From assembly GCF_003350505.1 (NCBI RefSeq), contig NZ_QQAY01000002.1, forward strand, positions 368,276-432,275: 64,000 nt of DNA, in the 5' to 3' direction. The notes beneath the pieces are model-generated. The model saw only the letters and a list, made by a program, of their open reading frames with translations. It did no database searches and was not told the DNA's origin. Position numbers and translations under genes: made by a program. Each line of letters starts with the position of its first letter. Within the stretch, counting starts at the first letter, position 1. This stretch comes from Falsibacillus pallidus (GTDB lineage Bacteria > Bacillota > Bacilli > Bacillales > DSM-25281). Positions 9,130 through 17,805 of the stretch are shown one piece after another.

Positions 9130-9155
9130 AGAGGCGGAAATTCCGCCTCTTTTAG
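9130..9155 (+). terminator. Terminator of the LPKTG/sortase unit
   Basis: Near-perfect palindrome GAGGCGGAA / TTCCGCCTC with almost no loop, then TTTTAG, directly after the sortase stop codon. Confidence 0.8.
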
Positions 9156-9225
9156 CTTTGTCAGGATTCTCCAAAATAAATGCGGTATCATTCCTCATAT
9201 GTAAGCTCACAGCCGTGCACTTGAT

Positions 9226-9254
9226 TTGTGCAATGGGCATTTATTATATAAAAT
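9226..9254 (+). promoter_or_regulatory. Possible sigma-A promoter for methionine aminopeptidase
   Basis: TTGTGC (9226-9231), 17-nt spacer, TAAAAT (9249-9254), 36 nt upstream of the start codon. An overlapping alternative is TTGATT (9221)-N18-TATATA. Confidence 0.4.
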
Positions 9255-9290
9255 GATAGATGTGATAAATTCTTAATAAAGGAAGATTCG

Positions 9291-10034
9291 ATGATTGTAC
9301 AAACAGAACAGGAATTAGAAAAACTGAAGGAAATCGGTAAAATTGTTTCCTCCATTAGAGAAGAAATGAAAAGTAATACAAAACCAGGCATCACAACCAA
9401 GGAACTTGATGAGATAGCAGGAAGAATGTTTGAAGAGGCTGGGGCCATCTCCGGACCGAAAGGCGAATACGACTTCCCTGGCTTCACTTGCATCAGTGTC
9501 AATGATGAAGTCGCACATGGAATTCCAGGGGACCGGGTGATTCAAGACGGCGATTTAGTAAATATCGACGTTTCCGGCTCCAAAGATGGATTCTATGCAG
9601 ATACCGGTATTTCTTTTGTGGTCGGAGGCGGGAATCCGGAACTCGAAAGACTTTGCCAATGTGCCGAGAGCGCCTTCCAAAAAGGATTGGAAAAAGCAAA
9701 AGCAGGATCTAAACGCAACGGAATTGGAAAAGCGGTAACGAATGAAGCAAGAAGAAATGGCTTCAATGTCATCATGAACCTGACCGGCCATGGAATCGGC
9801 AAATCGCTCCATGAAGCACCAGATCATATCCTCAATTACTTTGATCCATGGGATAATGCACTGTTCAAAGAAGGAACAGTCATTGCCTTCGAACCATTCA
9901 TCTCAATGGGGGCTGACGAGGTCATCCAAGCAAGCGACGGATGGACATATAAAACTCCGGACGGAAGTCTAGTGGCGCAGCTTGAACATACCATCGTCAT
10001 TACAAAAGACAAACCGATCATTTTGACACTTTAA
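9291..10034 (+). CDS. map: Methionine aminopeptidase, type I
   Basis: A 247-residue cytoplasmic metalloenzyme that removes the initiator methionine from new proteins. All five metal ligands of the pita-bread fold are present: Asp93, Asp104, His167, Glu201 and Glu232, in NIDVSG, ADTG, GHGIG, AFEPF and LEHT. The length fits type I. The gene stands alone, away from the ribosomal protein cluster, so it is likely the second Map of the genome, like B. subtilis MapB (YflG). The start follows AAAGGAAG. Confidence 0.92.
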   Translation: MIVQTEQELEKLKEIGKIVSSIREEMKSNTKPGITTKELDEIAGRMFEEAGAISGPKGEYDFPGFTCISVNDEVAHGIPGDRVIQDGDLVNIDVSGSKDGFYADTGISFVVGGGNPELERLCQCAESAFQKGLEKAKAGSKRNGIGKAVTNEARRNGFNVIMNLTGHGIGKSLHEAPDHILNYFDPWDNALFKEGTVIAFEPFISMGADEVIQASDGWTYKTPDGSLVAQLEHTIVITKDKPIILTL

Positions 10035-10040
10035 AATTTT

Positions 10041-10077
10041 AAAAAGAGCATCCTCCATTTGTGAGGATGCTCTTTTG
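10041..10077. terminator. Bidirectional terminator between map and the GNAT gene
   Basis: AAAAGAGCATCCTC pairs with GAGGATGCTCTTTT around a 7-nt loop. A- and T-runs on either side let it serve both converging genes. Confidence 0.88.
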
Positions 10078-10088
10078 TGTACATTCAT

Positions 10089-10565
10089 TCAAAATGCCAG
10101 CACTTTACAAAAATGAATTTCTTCTTCTGAACGAGTTTCTTCTATATAATGTGCTCGCTGATAAAGCCTGATTGCTTTTTCCCAATCCCGGTTGGTTTCG
10201 AGGACGATTTTATCGAATCCTTGTTCAGCGGCAATGCTTTCAAGAAAGATCAGCATCTCGGCGCCAAACCCCATCTTGCGAAATTCAGTCTTTACAGAAA
10301 GCCGCTGAATCCGCCCCGTATATATATCTTCAATCGAAAGGGCACCCGTACAAACGATTTCCCCATTCCATTTGCCGATATACATTTGGTGAGTATTGGG
10401 CGATTCCATATAATATTGTCTAAAATGGACTAAATCCTCATTATATTTGATATCAAAAGGATCGAAATACTCTTTCAACCCTTGGATAATGATCTCAAGT
10501 GCAGCATTTGCAGTTCCATCCCTCATCTTTTCAAACTGAAGCGCCAGTTCAACAGAATCATTCAA
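10089..10565 (-). CDS. GNAT family N-acetyltransferase
   Basis: A 158-residue GNAT-fold protein. The acetyl-CoA binding segment is IQRLSVKTEFRKMGFGAEML (motif A, R-x-x-G-x-G/A form), followed by IVLETNRDWEKAIRLYQRAHY. The substrate is unknown. It starts with TTG at 10565, inside the end of the preceding UMP-kinase-like gene (8-nt overlap), with GGAG seven bases upstream, so the two genes are translationally coupled. It is the last gene of this two-gene unit, ended by the shared terminator. Confidence 0.8.
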   Translation of the reverse strand: MNDSVELALQFEKMRDGTANAALEIIIQGLKEYFDPFDIKYNEDLVHFRQYYMESPNTHQMYIGKWNGEIVCTGALSIEDIYTGRIQRLSVKTEFRKMGFGAEMLIFLESIAAEQGFDKIVLETNRDWEKAIRLYQRAHYIEETRSEEEIHFCKVLAF

Positions 10566-11307
10566 CCTTTTGCTCCATCCAGCTGGACTTTTGAGATGAT
10601 AATTCTGTACCGTTTTTTCCTCCGAGACAAATATTCTTCATCACACCCGCCTTATCAAAGTTGAAAATATGGACAGGGAGGCTGTAGTCGCGTGCAAGGA
10701 GGAGGGCGGATTGATCCATCACTCGGATATTGTTCTTGACGACATCATCGTAGTTCAATGTTTGATACATTTTCGCATCCACATGTTTTTTGGGATCCAT
10801 ATCGTAGACTCCATCGACCCCTTGCTTGGCAACCAGGATGGCATCGCAGTTCATCTCTATGGCACGCTGCACGCTTGGATAGTCCGTGGTCACAAACGGC
10901 TGGCCGTTGCCGCCTCCGAAAATGATGACATATCCTTTTTTCAAATGTTCAAGTGCTTTTAATCGGATGTATGGTTCCGCAACAGAAGGGACGGGGATGG
11001 ATGTCATCACGCGTATTTCCTTATCAGTCTTCGATTTCAGGACACCCCGTAACATCAAACTGTTAATGATGGTTCCCATCGTTCCGATATTGTCCGCTTC
11101 CACACGATCGATGCCCCATTGTTCAGCAAGATTCCCTCTGAAGATATTCCCGCCGCCGATGACAATCGAGACTTCCACGCCAAGATTCACGATGCTCATC
11201 ACTTCTTCGGCAATGTGCTCCAATTTTTCCTGCGCAAAGTTTTCTCCTGCATCATTTCCGAGGGCACCGCCGCTCAATTTGATCAAAACTCGTTTATAAA
11301 AACTCAC
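10558..11307 (-). CDS. Divergent UMP-kinase (PyrH-like) amino acid kinase family protein
   Basis: A 249-residue member of the amino-acid/uridylate kinase fold. Recognisable are the N-terminal LIKLSGGAL, IVIGGGNIFRG, and AKQGVDGVYDMDPKK. Several PyrH signature positions differ: KLSGEAL is KLSGGAL, the usual GTGNPFFSTDT region reads GGGNGQPFVTTDYPS, and the C-terminal part is altered. Canonical pyrH lies in the rpsB-tsf-pyrH-frr cluster, not in a unit with a GNAT gene, so this is probably a second, diverged copy. The reaction may still be UMP phosphorylation but is not certain. GTG start follows GGAGGGG. Confidence 0.78.
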   Translation of the reverse strand: MSFYKRVLIKLSGGALGNDAGENFAQEKLEHIAEEVMSIVNLGVEVSIVIGGGNIFRGNLAEQWGIDRVEADNIGTMGTIINSLMLRGVLKSKTDKEIRVMTSIPVPSVAEPYIRLKALEHLKKGYVIIFGGGNGQPFVTTDYPSVQRAIEMNCDAILVAKQGVDGVYDMDPKKHVDAKMYQTLNYDDVVKNNIRVMDQSALLLARDYSLPVHIFNFDKAGVMKNICLGGKNGTELSSQKSSWMEQKVE

Positions 11308-11499
11308 TCCAACCCCTCCAAATCACACCCATAATTTTGCAAACTGTCAAAATTATACCACTAAATCCTCCACTGTCCATTATTTTTCTTAAATATTCCT
11401 TAAAAATGATAAGGTAAAATAAACCCCTAATGTAAAAGAATAGTAGAAAAACCACCTATTTATATCAGTGGAATTTCCACTAATGGAAACAACTGTATA

Positions 11500-11516
11500 T
11501 GTAATGGGAATGTAAC
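11500..11516 (+). promoter_or_regulatory. WalR (YycF) binding site upstream of the LysM/3D gene
   Basis: TGTAAT-GGGAA-TGTAAC fits the WalR direct-repeat consensus TGTWAH-N5-TGTWAH exactly. It lies about 95 bases upstream of the start codon. B. subtilis yocH, the likely homologue, is a WalR target. The rest of the 303-nt gap (11308-11610) is AT-rich promoter DNA with no gene seen. Confidence 0.72.
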
Positions 11517-11610
11517 CAAATGAACATTATTTTGTTATTTGCTTGTCATTTTCATGTGTTAGTCTTTTTCCTGTTAGCAAAAACGTGCTGACGAAAAGGA
11601 GGATACTTCA

Positions 11611-12435
11611 ATGAAAAAATCTATCGTAGCGTTGGCGACAGCCGCAGTATTTACAGGAGCAATGGCTGGAACTGCTTCCGCACAAGAATATGAAGTAAAC
11701 AAGGGAGACACACTTTGGGGTATATCAAAACATTACGGTACAACCGTTGAAAATCTTAAAGAGTGGAACAATCTAGGTTCCGATATCATATATCCTGATC
11801 AGGAATTAACGGTTTCCCCATTAGAACATTATTCTGTTGGCGAAGGAGATACACTATGGGGCATCGCCAATCAATATGGCGTTACAGTGGATCAAGTGAA
11901 GGAATGGAATAAACTTTCATCTGACTTGATCAAGCCTGGCCAAAGCTTAGTTATTTACTTAAACGATAAAGCTTCATCCGCTCCAGTCCAACAAAAGACA
12001 GAAGCACCTAAGGAAGAGGCAAAACCTGCAGCACCAGCAAAAGATACAGCTGCACCAGCAGCAGCACCAAGCTCACAACCAGCAAACACTGAAAAAGCTG
12101 CACCTGCAAAAGCAGAAGCTGCATCCAGTGAAGACAGCAATGTTGCGAAAGAACTTACTGTTAAAGCAACAGGCTACACAGCTGATTGTGAAGGATGTTC
12201 AGGAATTACCGCTACCGGGATGAATGTAAAAGATAACCCGAATGCCAAGGTAATCTCTGTAGATCCTAGTGTCATTCCGCTTGGTTCTAAAGTATTCGTA
12301 GAAGGCTATGGTTATGCAACTGCAGCCGATACGGGCGGCGCCATCAAAGGCAACCGCATCGATATCTTATTCCCATCCAAGGATCAAGCAATGGACTGGG
12401 GAGTAAGAACAGTTAAAGTGAAAGTTTTAAAATAA
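11611..12435 (+). CDS. yocH: Secreted LysM/3D-domain cell-wall protein, YocH-like
   Basis: A 274-residue secreted protein: signal peptide (1-24, ending ASA-QE), two LysM peptidoglycan-binding modules (about 27-70 and 74-117, each with GDTLWGIS/A), an Ala/Pro/Lys-rich linker, and a C-terminal 3D domain (about 187-273) with the conserved Asp residues in DPSVIPLGSKVFVEGYG, AADTGGAIKG and RIDILF. The 3D domain is the MltA-like fold of YocH/Rpf-type muralytic enzymes. A WalR site upstream points to wall-homeostasis control. Strong ribosome binding site (AAAGGAGGA). Confidence 0.88.
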   Translation: MKKSIVALATAAVFTGAMAGTASAQEYEVNKGDTLWGISKHYGTTVENLKEWNNLGSDIIYPDQELTVSPLEHYSVGEGDTLWGIANQYGVTVDQVKEWNKLSSDLIKPGQSLVIYLNDKASSAPVQQKTEAPKEEAKPAAPAKDTAAPAAAPSSQPANTEKAAPAKAEAASSEDSNVAKELTVKATGYTADCEGCSGITATGMNVKDNPNAKVISVDPSVIPLGSKVFVEGYGYATAADTGGAIKGNRIDILFPSKDQAMDWGVRTVKVKVLK

Positions 12436-12477
12436 GCCATTTAGTTTAGTTCCCCCCTATTAAACTATAAATTTTTC

Positions 12478-12508
12478 AGGTCCGCCGATTGGCGGGCCTC
12501 TTTTTTTC
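12478..12508 (+). terminator. Terminator of the yocH-like gene
   Basis: GGTCCGCC pairs with GGCGGGCC over a GATT loop and is followed by TCTTTTTTT. Confidence 0.88.
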
Positions 12509-12616
12509 TATTAAAGGGGAGAGAAGATTGAGATAGAATCACCACCCCATTAAAATATTGTCATTTTTCAGAATTTGTGGTCTGATAGAATGTAGTTGAT
12601 TGAAGGGGGTTTTGTA

Positions 12617-13555
12617 ATGGCTGTACATAAAATTGAATTGAAAAATGAACATCTTCATGCGTCTTTTTCGAGAGACTATGAACCTGTCTTAACGATACAA
12701 TCCGGGGATTCCATTGAGTGCATGACACCGGATATCGGCTGGGGCTACAACGATCCGCAGGGTCACAGGACGAATTTCCACTCCCGTCTAAAAGAGCAGG
12801 AGTGGGGGCATCCGATGATCGGCCCAATTTACGTTCAGGAAGCGAAACCAGGAATGGCTTTAAAGATTCAAATTGAACAAATCACCCCTGCTCATTATGG
12901 CTGGAACTGCGCTGGGGGCAATCAAAGCTGGCACAGCAGGATTTTGGGAGTAGACACAATGGAAGAATCGACATTGGATTGGGAAATTGACCGGGACCAT
13001 AAGACTGGTAAAACCCGCATAGGAGAAAGGTCATTCACCGTAGATCTAGAACCATTTATGGGGGTCATGGCCGTTGCACCTGAAGAGCCGGGAATACATC
13101 CGACGATCCCGCCTGGACGTTTTGGCGGCAATATCGACTGTAAAGAACTTGTGGAAGGCACAACGCTTTATTTGCCCGTGTTCGTCGAAGGTGCATTATT
13201 TTCTGTGGGCGATGGGCACGCAAAGCAAGGGGATGGGGAGGTTTCCGGACAGGCTATTGAATGCCCTATGGATTCTGTCGTCCTTAATATTGAAGCCGTT
13301 GACATGCAATTGAATGGACCACTGGCGAATACCCCTAAAGGATGGATGACGTTCGGCTTCCATAAAGATCTGAATGAGGCGACCATCATCGCACTGAACG
13401 AAATGATTCATTTCATGCAAAAGAAATATGATTTGAGTAGAACGGAAGCTGTCACTTTGGCCAGTACCGCCGTTGATCTGCATATCACTCAAATCGTCAA
13501 TGGGGTCAAGGGAGTCCACGCGATTTTGCCGCATGGGGTTTTCCGCGAATCTTAA
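12617..13555 (+). CDS. Acetamidase/formamidase family protein
   Basis: A 312-residue cytoplasmic protein of the FmdA/AmdA family, amidases that release ammonia from short amides such as formamide or acetamide. Seen are IGPIYVQEAKPGM, the FGGNIDCKELVEGTTLYLPV motif and SVGDGHAKQGDGEVSG, all typical of the family. The ATG at 12617 is seven bases after GAAGGGGG; an in-frame TTG at 12596 lacks a ribosome binding site. The exact substrate cannot be read. Single gene with its own terminator. Confidence 0.85.
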   Translation: MAVHKIELKNEHLHASFSRDYEPVLTIQSGDSIECMTPDIGWGYNDPQGHRTNFHSRLKEQEWGHPMIGPIYVQEAKPGMALKIQIEQITPAHYGWNCAGGNQSWHSRILGVDTMEESTLDWEIDRDHKTGKTRIGERSFTVDLEPFMGVMAVAPEEPGIHPTIPPGRFGGNIDCKELVEGTTLYLPVFVEGALFSVGDGHAKQGDGEVSGQAIECPMDSVVLNIEAVDMQLNGPLANTPKGWMTFGFHKDLNEATIIALNEMIHFMQKKYDLSRTEAVTLASTAVDLHITQIVNGVKGVHAILPHGVFRES

Positions 13556-13556
13556 A

Positions 13557-13592
13557 ATAAAGAGAGCCCCGAGTCAGGGGCTCTCTATTTAC
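13557..13592. terminator. Bidirectional terminator between formamidase-like and NUDIX genes
   Basis: AGAGAGCCCC pairs with GGGGCTCTCT across a 6-nt loop; it overlaps the NUDIX stop codon at 13589-13591. Confidence 0.8.
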
Positions 13593-14014
13593 ATATGTAA
13601 AAATTCTGGCATATTCGCAACCTGATAACGCTCAAAATCATGCTTGATATTTTCAGGCAGGTAGTTTTGGGCATCCGCAAAATCGACCCATTTATGATCC
13701 GAATGCTCAAAAGAAAGGGTGACATCATTACGATCGGCTGTACATAAATACGTATTGATCACCACTTGCCGGTGCGCATGGGTGAAAAAAGAGGTGGCAT
13801 AAAGGATGCGTTTCACGGATGCTGAAAGTCCCGTTTCTTCTTCTATCTCCCTTGCCAGTGCCGATTCAAGCTGTTCTCCGAAATCCAGCTTGCCTCCCGG
13901 GAATTCCCACGTTCCGCCTCCAGAGTCATGGGGGGAGCGCTGAACAATCAAAAATTTCCCTTCATGCAGGATGATCCCTTTTACCGCCATAACAATTTGG
14001 TTCTCTTCTTTCAT
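13589..14014 (-). CDS. NUDIX hydrolase
   Basis: A 141-residue hydrolase with an intact NUDIX box (G-x5-E-x7-REIEEETGL in GGKLDFGE...), which binds Mg2+ and cleaves nucleoside diphosphates linked to another group. The sequence resembles MutT-like and ADP-ribose-type enzymes without a clear subtype. ATG at 14014 follows AAAGGAG; a longer in-frame extension to 14230 overlaps the preceding gene and is rejected. It is 16 nt downstream of the GNAT gene on the same strand, so both are likely one transcript. Confidence 0.85.
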   Translation of the reverse strand: MKEENQIVMAVKGIILHEGKFLIVQRSPHDSGGGTWEFPGGKLDFGEQLESALAREIEEETGLSASVKRILYATSFFTHAHRQVVINTYLCTADRNDVTLSFEHSDHKWVDFADAQNYLPENIKHDFERYQVANMPEFLHM

Positions 14015-14030
14015 TTTCTGCTGCTCCTTT

Positions 14031-14828
14031 CTAATCCCGGTTCCGTTTATACATCGTCCAAAATCCGATATCCTTAAACCCGATCCGCTTATAGATGCTT
14101 CCTGCAGCCGGATTATCGTAGAAGAGGCAAAGCTCTTTGCCTTCAGCCAGCAGAACCTGGCAAACCTTGCTGACACACATGGATCCATATCCTTTTTTCG
14201 TGTGGGAAGGGTGGGTGCATACCCCGACAACCATTGCCGATTGGGTATTTTCTGCTGCAGTGGACGCAGCGGAAATTATTTCACCATCTTTTTCAATGAA
14301 AAATGACCTGGCAGTACCTTTTTCCATGTTCCTTCGTTTCTGTTCAGCAGTTTCCATACTGTTGAATTCCTTGATATGCCCATACAGTTCAACTATTCTA
14401 TCGACATCTGCCGGTTTTGCTTGTTTTACCAAGTCCAGGTCGGAAGGAACATTTTCGGCATCTGTACATTTTGCATAGTAGAATTTCCGTGCATGCAGCG
14501 AATTCCAAGGGAGGAATGGTCTGACCCGTTCAAGGATGGGTTCAAGCCCCGATACCATCTCTGCATGATCATCTTCTCCAATGATTTTGGCAAAACCGAA
14601 CGCATCAACTCCTTCTACATCTTCCGCATAAGGGATATAATTCTGCTGATATTTCAATAGAATGCCTTTAAGGGAACCTTCATGGTCAAAATCGCCCCAT
14701 AAAGTTTGAAAATCCTGATCATATCCAAATGCTTCAATATCCCCAATGATAAATAGATTTTCCGCTGCTTTCGGCAGCACCAATTCCATCACTTTCTCAT
14801 GGTCAGCTTCTGTCAATCTTCTAATCAT
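14031..14828 (-). CDS. GNAT family N-acetyltransferase (two-part)
   Basis: A 265-residue protein with the GNAT fold in its C-terminal half: VVGVCTHPSHTKKGYGSMCV (acetyl-CoA loop R/K-x-x-G-x-G/S) and LFYDNPAAGSIYKRIGF. The N-terminal half is a divergent acetyltransferase-like region, as in the larger Bacillus GNAT proteins. Substrate unknown. ATG at 14828 follows GGGAGAG; the longer frame to 14903 has no ribosome binding site. First gene of a unit with the NUDIX gene, divergent from the Eis-like gene. Confidence 0.8.
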   Translation of the reverse strand: MIRRLTEADHEKVMELVLPKAAENLFIIGDIEAFGYDQDFQTLWGDFDHEGSLKGILLKYQQNYIPYAEDVEGVDAFGFAKIIGEDDHAEMVSGLEPILERVRPFLPWNSLHARKFYYAKCTDAENVPSDLDLVKQAKPADVDRIVELYGHIKEFNSMETAEQKRRNMEKGTARSFFIEKDGEIISAASTAAENTQSAMVVGVCTHPSHTKKGYGSMCVSKVCQVLLAEGKELCLFYDNPAAGSIYKRIGFKDIGFWTMYKRNRD

Positions 14829-14922
14829 GTCAATTACTCTCCCAATACATAACAAGTATTTTTCTTCCATTTTACCATAAACATAAACGTGGAGAATCTC
14901 CAAAAATATTGAAAAAATAAAA

Positions 14923-14951
14923 TTGCCAAAAAATTGATGGATACATATAAT
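14923..14951 (+). promoter_or_regulatory. Sigma-A promoter of the Eis-like gene
   Basis: TTGCCA (14923-14928), exactly 17 nt, TATAAT (14946-14951). It lies 39 nt upstream of the ATG at 14990. Confidence 0.8.
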
Positions 14952-14989
14952 ATAAACTAGGTAGTCTATTTTATTAGAGGAGGGGAAAA

Positions 14990-16249
14990 ATGACAGATAT
15001 CAGGCTGTTAAAAGAGGAAGAAATGGGCGCATTTGTCGAAATTGCCGTAAATGCTTATCCAGGGATGATGAGCGGAGGGCTTGAAGCAAAGCAAAAATTA
15101 ATGGAATCGCTGCAAAAAGCACAAGCCGAAGATCCTTCTATTGACCTGATGGGCGTTTGGAAAAACGGCACACTTGTCGGAGGAATGCGGCTTCATCAAT
15201 ATGAAATGAACTTTCATGGGAATATGATTCAAACAGGGGGTGTCGGATTTGTTAGTGTTGATTTACTCCACAAAAAAGAAAAAATCGCCAAAGAAATAAT
15301 TCAATATTTTATCCGTCATTTTAAGGAAAAAGGCGTTCCCCTTCTTAGTCTGTATCCATTTCGTCCTGATTTTTATAAAAAAATGGGGTTTGGAATGGGT
15401 ACGAAAATGGATCAATATGCAGTAGTCCCTAGAGCCTTCCCTAATTTCAAAGACAAAAGCGGGCTGGTATTCCTGGATGCATCCGACAAAGAGGATGTAA
15501 AAAAATGCTATGAGCTAAAAGTAATGAGCACCCACGGAATGATGCACAAAACAGAGGCTGAACTCGACCGGATGTTTCAAAATCCCGAAATAAAAATAAT
15601 CGGTTATAAGAATAATGGGAAATTGGAAGGGTATCTGCAATTTCATTTTAAGAAAGCAAGCGAAATGAATTTCATCAAAAATCACTTGATCATTAAAGAA
15701 TGGATTTACGAAACACAAGAAGCATTCAAGCAATTTTCGTCGTTCCTTCATTCACAGGACGATCAATTCGAACGGATCATCATTAATACGCAGGATGAAA
15801 GTTTCCATATGATTTTTGACGACCCGCGAAATGGGACGGATCATTTAATTCCAAGCGTCTACCATGAAACCAATAAATCAGGTGCAGGAATCATGTATCG
15901 GGCGGTAGATCCCCCTCAACTTATCAACGCCATTGGAATCATGCCAAATCCTGCAGCTGATTTCGTTTGTAAACTATTCATCAACGACTCTTTTGACCTT
16001 GACGGAGAAAAAGAATGGATCCTTTCTAATCAGAACCATATTCTTTCTCTTAAAAAAAATGAGGGCGAAGGGCATGACTTCGCAATACAAATCGACATCG
16101 CTGATTTTTCTTCCATGATCATGGGTGCTGTTTCACCAGCGAAGCTCTATCAATATGGCAAACTTTCAATCTCAGGGCCAGACAACATCCGCCATATCAA
16201 AACAGTGTTTTCCCATATGGACCGTCCTGTGTCCATGACTGCATTTTAA
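14990..16249 (+). CDS. Eis-like GNAT acetyltransferase
   Basis: A 419-residue protein with the Eis architecture: an N-terminal GNAT domain (GGVGFVSVDLLHKKEKIAKE, then LLSLYPFRPDFYKKMGFG), a second divergent GNAT-like domain in the middle, and a C-terminal SCP2-like domain of about 100 residues (CKLFINDSFDLDGEKEWIL...). Relatives acetylate amino groups on aminoglycosides, peptides or other amines; the substrate here is unknown. A textbook sigma-A promoter and GAGGAGGGG ribosome binding site precede it. Confidence 0.82.
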   Translation: MTDIRLLKEEEMGAFVEIAVNAYPGMMSGGLEAKQKLMESLQKAQAEDPSIDLMGVWKNGTLVGGMRLHQYEMNFHGNMIQTGGVGFVSVDLLHKKEKIAKEIIQYFIRHFKEKGVPLLSLYPFRPDFYKKMGFGMGTKMDQYAVVPRAFPNFKDKSGLVFLDASDKEDVKKCYELKVMSTHGMMHKTEAELDRMFQNPEIKIIGYKNNGKLEGYLQFHFKKASEMNFIKNHLIIKEWIYETQEAFKQFSSFLHSQDDQFERIIINTQDESFHMIFDDPRNGTDHLIPSVYHETNKSGAGIMYRAVDPPQLINAIGIMPNPAADFVCKLFINDSFDLDGEKEWILSNQNHILSLKKNEGEGHDFAIQIDIADFSSMIMGAVSPAKLYQYGKLSISGPDNIRHIKTVFSHMDRPVSMTAF

Positions 16250-16280
16250 AATTCCTCCGTACCGGGGGATTATTTTTCTT
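16250..16280 (+). terminator. Weak terminator of the Eis-like gene
   Basis: ATTCCTCCG can pair imperfectly with CGGGGGAT over a 3-nt loop and is followed by TATTTTTC. Confidence 0.4.
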
Positions 16281-16324
16281 TTAAGTCCGCCTTGAGACGG
16301 ATTAGAAATCATTCCTACTAATGG

Positions 16325-16353
16325 TTATAAAAGGAATTATGTTCATGTATAAT
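16325..16353 (+). promoter_or_regulatory. Possible promoter of tldD-tldE
   Basis: A perfect TATAAT (16348-16353) has a weak TTATAA 17 nt upstream. It is 59 nt from the tldD start. Confidence 0.45.
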
Positions 16354-16412
16354 CAACATAGAGATAAGTTGTTTTAATTTTCTCTAAAATAAGATTTCTC
16401 AGGAGGTAGACT

Positions 16413-17804
16413 ATGCTGAATAAAGCATTGATTGAAGATGTCCTTTCTGAGGCCCTCAGCACTGGCGGGGACTTTTCAGAAATCTTCGTAGAAGATCGCT
16501 TGACGAATACCATTACGATGCAAAGCGGAAAAGTGGAAAAAAGCTTATCAGGAAGAGACTACGGAATTGGCATCCGTATTTTCAAAGGCTTAGAGAGCTA
16601 CTATGCCTATACAAATGATTCTTCAAGGGATGGTCTTTTGCAGGCAGCGAGGAATGTTGCACAGGCTGTAAAAGGAGGAGGGATGATTACTCGACTTCCA
16701 CTAGAAAAGAGAATCTATCAATCTCCACATTTGATTGCCATTCCGCCGACAAGTGTGCAAAACGCGAGAAAAGTGGCCGTGATGAGAAAAGCGAATGAAA
16801 TTGCCAAGAACTATGATGAAAAAATCCAGCAGGTAATGGTCAGATATTTTGATGAAGAGCAAAATGTCCTCATTGCCAACTCTGAAGGGACTTTTACAGA
16901 AGATAAAAGAACAAGAAGCCGCATGGCCATTCAAGCCGTTGCAGCTGAGGGAAGCAAGATGCAGCCTGGATTCTATGGACCGGGAGCTTGCAAAGGATTT
17001 GAATTCATTGAAAACCTCAACCTGGAGCATTATGCAAAAGAAGCGGCAAGAATCGCAGTAACAATGCTCGATGCAGAGGCCTGCCCAAGCGGAAAATTCC
17101 CTGTAGTCATCGATAATGAATTCGGCGGAGTCATTTTCCACGAAGCATGTGGTCATGGTTTGGAAGCGACATCCGTTGCGAAAAATAACTCGGTTTTCGC
17201 CAATAGCATAGGAGAACAAGTGGCTTCGGATGTTGTCACGTATATCGATGATGCCACAATTGAAAACGAGTGGGGATCCACTTCCATTGATGATGAAGGG
17301 GAGCAGGGACGTAAAAATGTCCTCATCGAAAATGGGATTTTAAAAGGATACTTGATTGATAAATTCAACTCGCGTCGAATGAAAATGGATTCAACCGGAT
17401 CTGGCCGCCGCCAAAACTATCGCTTCGCCCCGACATCCAGGATGACAAATACATACATCGCTCCGGGAGCATCCACTCCGAAAGAAATCATCAGCAATAC
17501 TGAACACGGAATTTATACGAAGTATATGGGTGGAGGACAAGTAAATCCGACAACTGGCGACTACAACTTTGCTGTTATGGAAGCATACATGATTGAAAAT
17601 GGAAAAATCACAAAGCCTGTCAAAGGAGCCACTTTGATTGGAAATGGTCCGAAAACGCTCCAATTAGTTGACATGGTTGGAAACAACCTGGGCCATGGAG
17701 CAGGAATGTGCGGTTCTTTAAGCGGCAGCATCCCGGTCAATGTGGGGCAGCCCATGATCCGCGTCAGTGAAATGACAGTCGGTGGAAGCAAGGAGGGCAA
17801 TTAA
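16413..17804 (+). CDS. tldD: TldD metalloprotease subunit
   Basis: A 463-residue member of the TldD/PmbA (peptidase U62) family. The zinc-binding HExxxH motif is visible as His243-Glu244-Ala-Cys-Gly-His248 in FHEACGHGLEAT, which marks the catalytic subunit; a metal-ligand Cys is plausible in the C-terminal GMCGSLSG. In other bacteria TldD and TldE form a heterodimer that degrades unfolded peptides and trims leader peptides of some RiPPs. Strong ribosome binding site CAGGAGG. The stop codon is one base from the tldE start, so both genes are co-translated. Confidence 0.9.
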   Translation: MLNKALIEDVLSEALSTGGDFSEIFVEDRLTNTITMQSGKVEKSLSGRDYGIGIRIFKGLESYYAYTNDSSRDGLLQAARNVAQAVKGGGMITRLPLEKRIYQSPHLIAIPPTSVQNARKVAVMRKANEIAKNYDEKIQQVMVRYFDEEQNVLIANSEGTFTEDKRTRSRMAIQAVAAEGSKMQPGFYGPGACKGFEFIENLNLEHYAKEAARIAVTMLDAEACPSGKFPVVIDNEFGGVIFHEACGHGLEATSVAKNNSVFANSIGEQVASDVVTYIDDATIENEWGSTSIDDEGEQGRKNVLIENGILKGYLIDKFNSRRMKMDSTGSGRRQNYRFAPTSRMTNTYIAPGASTPKEIISNTEHGIYTKYMGGGQVNPTTGDYNFAVMEAYMIENGKITKPVKGATLIGNGPKTLQLVDMVGNNLGHGAGMCGSLSGSIPVNVGQPMIRVSEMTVGGSKEGN

Positions 17805-17805
17805 G

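Noticed and set aside
14015-14230. 72-codon N-terminal extension of the NUDIX protein
   Set aside because: It overlaps the GNAT gene in another frame and lacks a ribosome binding site; the NUDIX fold starts at the ATG at 14014.
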